From: Paracoccaceae bacterium
GTDB taxonomy: Bacteria; Pseudomonadota; Alphaproteobacteria; Rhodobacterales; Rhodobacteraceae
DNA length: 9,462 bases
Direction: 5' to 3'
Assembly: GCA_902525995.1 (NCBI GenBank)
Contig: CABZJG010000062.1
Location: forward strand, 1 to 9,462
The notes below the pieces were generated by a model, which was not told the origin of the DNA, ran no database searches, and was given only the letters and a program-made list of their open reading frames with translations. The stretch's first letter is position 1. The number at the start of each line of letters is the position of its first letter. Both the position numbers and the translations under genes were made by a program. This document shows positions 6,730 to 9,462 of the stretch, piece by piece.

Positions 6730-7247
6730 TCAGACCCGAAGCAAAGCGAGCGCTTTGGCGGTGGCGCGAAGTTTTGTTCGGGCTCACGATTACCTGCCTT
6801 GGTTATCTTTGGGTCATTTCCTATTTTGGACTTCTGCGCTGGCTGGGGATTATTCTTATTCTTGTTGGTGGCGCTCTTTTATTTATTGGCTTTCAACGTG
6901 GCCGTTTTCGCAGTGATCAGGACGGTCCCGGTGTACTACAGGTGGTCGAAGGGCAGATTGCATACTTTGGCCCATCAGAGGGTGGTCTTGTGGCAATTTC
7001 GGACCTTAGCCGTATTTCTTTGGTGATGCATAACCGCGAGCGCTGTTGGCAATTAGACCAGGCAGGCTTGGCCACAATCTATATCCCTGTTACTGCAAAG
7101 GGAACGGATCACCTGTTTGATGCATTTGCAACCTTGCCCGGACTAAAGATTGAAAACATGGTACAAAAATTGACCCAAGACTCTTCTAAAACTATTTTGA
7201 TATGGGAACGCAACGATATTTCTAGTTCAAAAATTTATTTGCATTGA
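6726..7247 (+). CDS. two-helix membrane protein, function unknown
   Basis: This 173-residue protein has two adjacent hydrophobic helices near its N-terminus (about 16-36 and 39-57), a short basic turn (RGRFR, 58-62) and a soluble C-terminal part of about 110 residues. I recognise no catalytic motif and do not know a named family. The ATG at 6726 overlaps the rsmE stop (ATGA), so translation is probably coupled. A TTG six bases upstream is possible but unneeded. It is followed by gshA after 55 bases in the same direction. By the positive-inside rule, the arginines and lysines in the first 14 residues and after the second helix place both ends in the cytoplasm, with only a tiny periplasmic turn. 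My memory is that relatives occur between rsmE and gshA in other Rhodobacterales, which supports it being a conserved gene, but not a function. Confidence 0.85.
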   Translation: MIRPEAKRALWRWREVLFGLTITCLGYLWVISYFGLLRWLGIILILVGGALLFIGFQRGRFRSDQDGPGVLQVVEGQIAYFGPSEGGLVAISDLSRISLVMHNRERCWQLDQAGLATIYIPVTAKGTDHLFDAFATLPGLKIENMVQKLTQDSSKTILIWERNDISSSKIYLH

Positions 7248-7273
7248 CAGCGCCTAAAACCGCCTCCAAATCT
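7244..7273 (+). promoter_or_regulatory. possible gshA promoter (-35 element)
   Basis: A perfect TTGACA (7244-7249) overlaps the stop of the preceding gene. The best-placed downstream hexamer is only a poor -10 (AAATCT, 7268-7273, spacing 18). gshA might therefore have its own promoter or simply be read through from rsmE. The -35 match alone is weak evidence. Confidence 0.25.
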
Positions 7274-7302
7274 AACATTCAGAGCAGCATGGAGAACCCT
7301 TA

Positions 7303-8673
7303 ATGTCTATCCCCCAATCCGGTGAAGGGTTCATTGAGAACCCTGAACAAATGGTTGAATATCTGGCATCGGGTTGTAAGCCTAAATCCGATTGGCGGAT
7401 TGGAACCGAGCATGAAAAATTCGGGTACTGTAAAGACACTCTTAAGCCTTTACCCTATTCTGGCAAGAGATCGATCCTGACAGTATTAGAGGGCTTACGA
7501 GATGAATATGGTTGGGCTCCAATTTTGGAAGCTGGCAACCTTATCGGTTTGAGCAAGAACGGCGCCAATGTTTCTTTAGAACCGGGAGGTCAGTTAGAGT
7601 TATCTGGTGCGCCACTCGAAACCATCCATGAAACCTGTGATGAGGTAAATACTCATTTGCGTGAAGTTAGATCAGTGGCTGATCGGGTGGGTGTGGGCTT
7701 TATCGGATTGGGTGCAGCGCCAACATGGCATCATGAAGACATGCCCGTGATGCCTAAGGGCCGCTATAAACTCATGACTGATTATATGGACCGTGTTGGC
7801 AGCATGGGAAAATCCATGATGTATCGCACCTGTACGGTTCAGGTTAACCTCGATTTTGCCTCTGAGGTTGATATGGTTCAAAAAATGCGGGTGGCATTGG
7901 CTTTGCAGCCGGTCGCAACAGCACTTTTTGCCAACTCTCCCTTTTTTGAAGGTAAACTAAACGGTCATCAAAGCTGGCGTAGCCGTATCTGGCGCGACTT
8001 AGATGCAGATAGAACCGGCATGTTGCCTTTCGTATTTGAGAACGGTTTTGGTTTTGAAGCCTGGGTCGATTACGCCCTTGATGTGCCAATGTATTTTGTT
8101 TACCGCGATGGAAAGTACCTGAATGCCTTAGGCCAGTCTTTTAGGGATTTTCTAAAAGGTCAGTTGCCTGCATTGCCCGGGCAAATCCCTACCTTAGGAG
8201 ACTGGGCAGACCATCTGACAACAATTTTCCCAGAAGCACGTGTGAAAAAATTCATCGAGATGCGTGGCGCAGACGGCGGCCCATGGCGTAGGCTGTGCGC
8301 CCTACCGGCTTTTTGGGTTGGCCTGTGCTATGATCAAACCTCACTAGATGCCGCTTGGGATTTGGTGAAAGGTTGGGATGCAGAAACAAGAGAGAATTTG
8401 CGAATAGCCGCCTCACAAAATAGTTTGAATGCCAGTGTCGAGGGTATAAATTTGTCCAATGTGGCTAAAGAAGTGGTGGCGCTTGCGCATCATGGATTAG
8501 AAGCGCGCGAACGCCAAGGCGCCAATGGATTGCTGGCAAACGAAACCCATTTTTTGAATGCTCTGCATGACACTTTGGCCTCTGGAAAATCACCGGCAGA
8601 CGAGTTGATTGATCTTTATAACACTGAGTGGCAACAAGACGTCGCACCGATTTTTGATGCGATGAGTTACTAA
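7303..8673 (+). CDS. gshA: glutamate--cysteine ligase, plant/alphaproteobacterial type
   Basis: This cytoplasmic enzyme joins glutamate and cysteine with ATP to give gamma-glutamylcysteine, the first and limiting step of glutathione synthesis. The 456-residue length and sequence place it in the class shared by plants and alphaproteobacteria, not the E. coli GshA class. Recognisable stretches are WRIGTEHEKFGY (31-42) with metal-binding glutamates 36 and 38, SLEPGGQLELSGAPLET (91-107), MYRTCTVQVNLDF (173-185) and SWRSRIW in the middle. A good ribosome site, GGAG (7291-7294), lies eight bases before the ATG. The gene is intact. GshB, the second enzyme, is not in the window. It follows rsmE and the two-helix protein in one direction and may be cotranscribed with them. 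Confidence 0.96.
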   Translation: MSIPQSGEGFIENPEQMVEYLASGCKPKSDWRIGTEHEKFGYCKDTLKPLPYSGKRSILTVLEGLRDEYGWAPILEAGNLIGLSKNGANVSLEPGGQLELSGAPLETIHETCDEVNTHLREVRSVADRVGVGFIGLGAAPTWHHEDMPVMPKGRYKLMTDYMDRVGSMGKSMMYRTCTVQVNLDFASEVDMVQKMRVALALQPVATALFANSPFFEGKLNGHQSWRSRIWRDLDADRTGMLPFVFENGFGFEAWVDYALDVPMYFVYRDGKYLNALGQSFRDFLKGQLPALPGQIPTLGDWADHLTTIFPEARVKKFIEMRGADGGPWRRLCALPAFWVGLCYDQTSLDAAWDLVKGWDAETRENLRIAASQNSLNASVEGINLSNVAKEVVALAHHGLEARERQGANGLLANETHFLNALHDTLASGKSPADELIDLYNTEWQQDVAPIFDAMSY

Positions 8674-8700
8674 AGATTTAAGAACATAAAAGTTTGAAAA

Positions 8701-8755
8701 TTAACGATTTGGTTAAGGTATCCACCGTAGGCTCCTAATTGGGTGTAATAGGTGG
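8701..8755 (+). promoter_or_regulatory. motB leader: CtrA-like half-sites and a possible hairpin over the ribosome site
   Basis: TTAAC-N6-GTTAAG (8701-8717) resembles the CtrA box TTAA-N7-TTAA, but with eight bases between half-sites instead of seven. CtrA is known to control flagellar genes in several Rhodobacterales. The motif lies about 43 bases before the motB ATG. Further on, CCACC (8722-8726) is complementary to the GGTGG (8751-8755) that serves as the only ribosome site candidate, so a hairpin could mask it. Both signals are short and may be chance. Confidence 0.25.
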
Positions 8756-8759
8756 TGAA

Positions 8760-9462
8760 ATGCGAAGCTCTGAAGATTCTGTCGCTCCGGTCATTATTAA
8801 GCGGAAAAAAATAATTAATAGCAGCACGCATCATGGCGGAGCTTGGAAAGTTGCATACGCTGATTTTGTAACAGCGATGATGGCCTTTTTTATGTTGATG
8901 TGGCTCTTGAACGCCACAACGGAAAAACAATGAAAAGGGCTTGCAGATTATTTTAGTCCAACAATTTCAATAAACCGGACCAGTGGCGGTGGCCGTGAAA
9001 TTTTCGGTGGGGAATCCGTCTTGGCAAATGAATCTCTGCCGCACCAAGGCACTGGAATGACATCGGTTCAAACAGTCAGATCATTGGGTATTCCGGGCAT
9101 AAGTGGTTTGCAATCCGGAGCGCAAAACAGCAAAGCAGAGCATAGCAGGCTATAAAGAGTACAAGATAAATTTATGGGCCAAACCGGAGAAAGCTCTATT
9201 GATGATAGGGTTCTGAAACACGTCATTGCACGCATAACTGACGTTGGCCTAATTATTGATATTTATGATCAAGCAAATTCTGCTCTTTTTGATGAATTTA
9301 AATTGCCGACCAACACACTTAAATATCTTTTAGATTTATTTATAGAAGCCGCACCCCTGGTAACCAATGATATTGCAATTGAAACCCATGTGAGTGCTTC
9401 ACCAATCGTGCTGCAAAATCCCCAAGAATGGAAAACCTCTTTTGAAAGAGCGTCTGTTGTGC
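8760..9462 (+). pseudogene. motB: flagellar motor stator protein MotB, two in-frame stops, runs off the window
   Basis: MotB anchors the flagellar stator to peptidoglycan and carries the proton-accepting aspartate. From the ATG at 8760, HHGGAWKVAYADFVTAMMAF (24-43) is the unmistakable MotB signature. Asp35 is the proton-binding residue, and a membrane helix spans about 36-53. After NATTEKQ comes TGA (8931-8933, codon 58), where relatives have arginine (EKQRKG); CGA to TGA is a single C-to-T change. The same frame then continues with MotB-like sequence (KGLADYFSPTISINR, SGGG) to a TAA at 9153-9155 (codon 132). It resumes (VQDKFMGQTGESS, DVGLIIDIYDQANSALFDE) and is open to the window end. No frameshift is needed. 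TGA ends many healthy genes here, so recoding is unlikely. The 57-residue product would keep the helix and Asp35 but lose the plug and peptidoglycan-binding domain. Sequencing error is the main alternative. Confidence 0.88.

Noticed and set aside
8674..8700. Terminator after gshA
   Set aside because: The stretch is A-rich but shows no stem, so no terminator can be supported.
8739..8933. A free-standing 64-residue membrane protein gene starting at TTG 8739
   Set aside because: It is the N-terminal fragment of motB; the homologous sequence continues in the same frame after the stop, and the ATG at 8760 is the better start.
8931..9155. Stop codon recoding (TGA or TAA read as an amino acid) to explain motB
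   Set aside because: TGA ends pgsA, moaD, moaE, the OmpA-family gene, ubiA, rsmE and the two-helix gene, and TAA ends the P450 gene and gshA. There is no selenocysteine context, because relatives have Arg at the TGA.
1..9462. CRISPR array, insertion sequence, toxin-antitoxin or defence genes
   Set aside because: No repeated spacer-repeat units, terminal inverted repeats with a transposase, or recognisable defence domains were found on either strand.

Overview
This window looks like chromosomal core sequence from an alphaproteobacterium of the Rhodobacterales (roseobacter-type). The protein sequences (PgsA, the plant-type glutamate-cysteine ligase, UbiA, an OmpA/BON-like protein starting MRLS) and the gene neighbourhoods (pgsA-moaD-moaE; ubiA divergent from rsmE; rsmE-gshA) match what I recall of that group. 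By eye the base composition is more AT-rich than in most cultured roseobacters, which would fit a marine, partly streamlined lineage. This assignment is inferred from memory of the families, not from a database search.

Layout from left to right. A complete tRNA-Arg(TCT) with encoded CCA lies on the minus strand at the left edge. A 133-base gap, with candidate divergent promoters and a dyad, separates it from a plus-strand cytochrome P450. Next come pgsA (phosphatidylglycerophosphate synthase), moaD and moaE (the two molybdopterin synthase subunits), tightly packed on the plus strand. They converge, with one base between the stops, on a minus-strand group: ubiA (4-hydroxybenzoate polyprenyltransferase), a large membrane-anchored OmpA-family protein and a small membrane-anchored coiled-coil protein. 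ubiA starts nearly back to back with plus-strand rsmE (16S rRNA m3U1498 methyltransferase). rsmE is followed, through an ATGA overlap, by a two-helix membrane protein of unknown function and then gshA (glutamate-cysteine ligase). The right end is a motB (flagellar stator) reading frame broken by two in-frame stop codons and running off the window.

Most genes are housekeeping functions: membrane lipid synthesis, molybdenum cofactor, ubiquinone, rRNA modification, glutathione and envelope. The P450 at the tRNA edge is the most accessory-looking gene, and no redox partner is present. The most notable observation is motB: the frame is otherwise intact for about 700 bases and recognisably MotB-like throughout, yet it has a TGA at codon 58 and a TAA at codon 132. 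That suggests recent loss of the flagellar stator (and perhaps motility), or a sequence error. I see no CRISPR array, insertion sequence, phage gene or obvious novel defence system. No gene-free stretch exceeds 300 bases; the longest is the tRNA-P450 gap.
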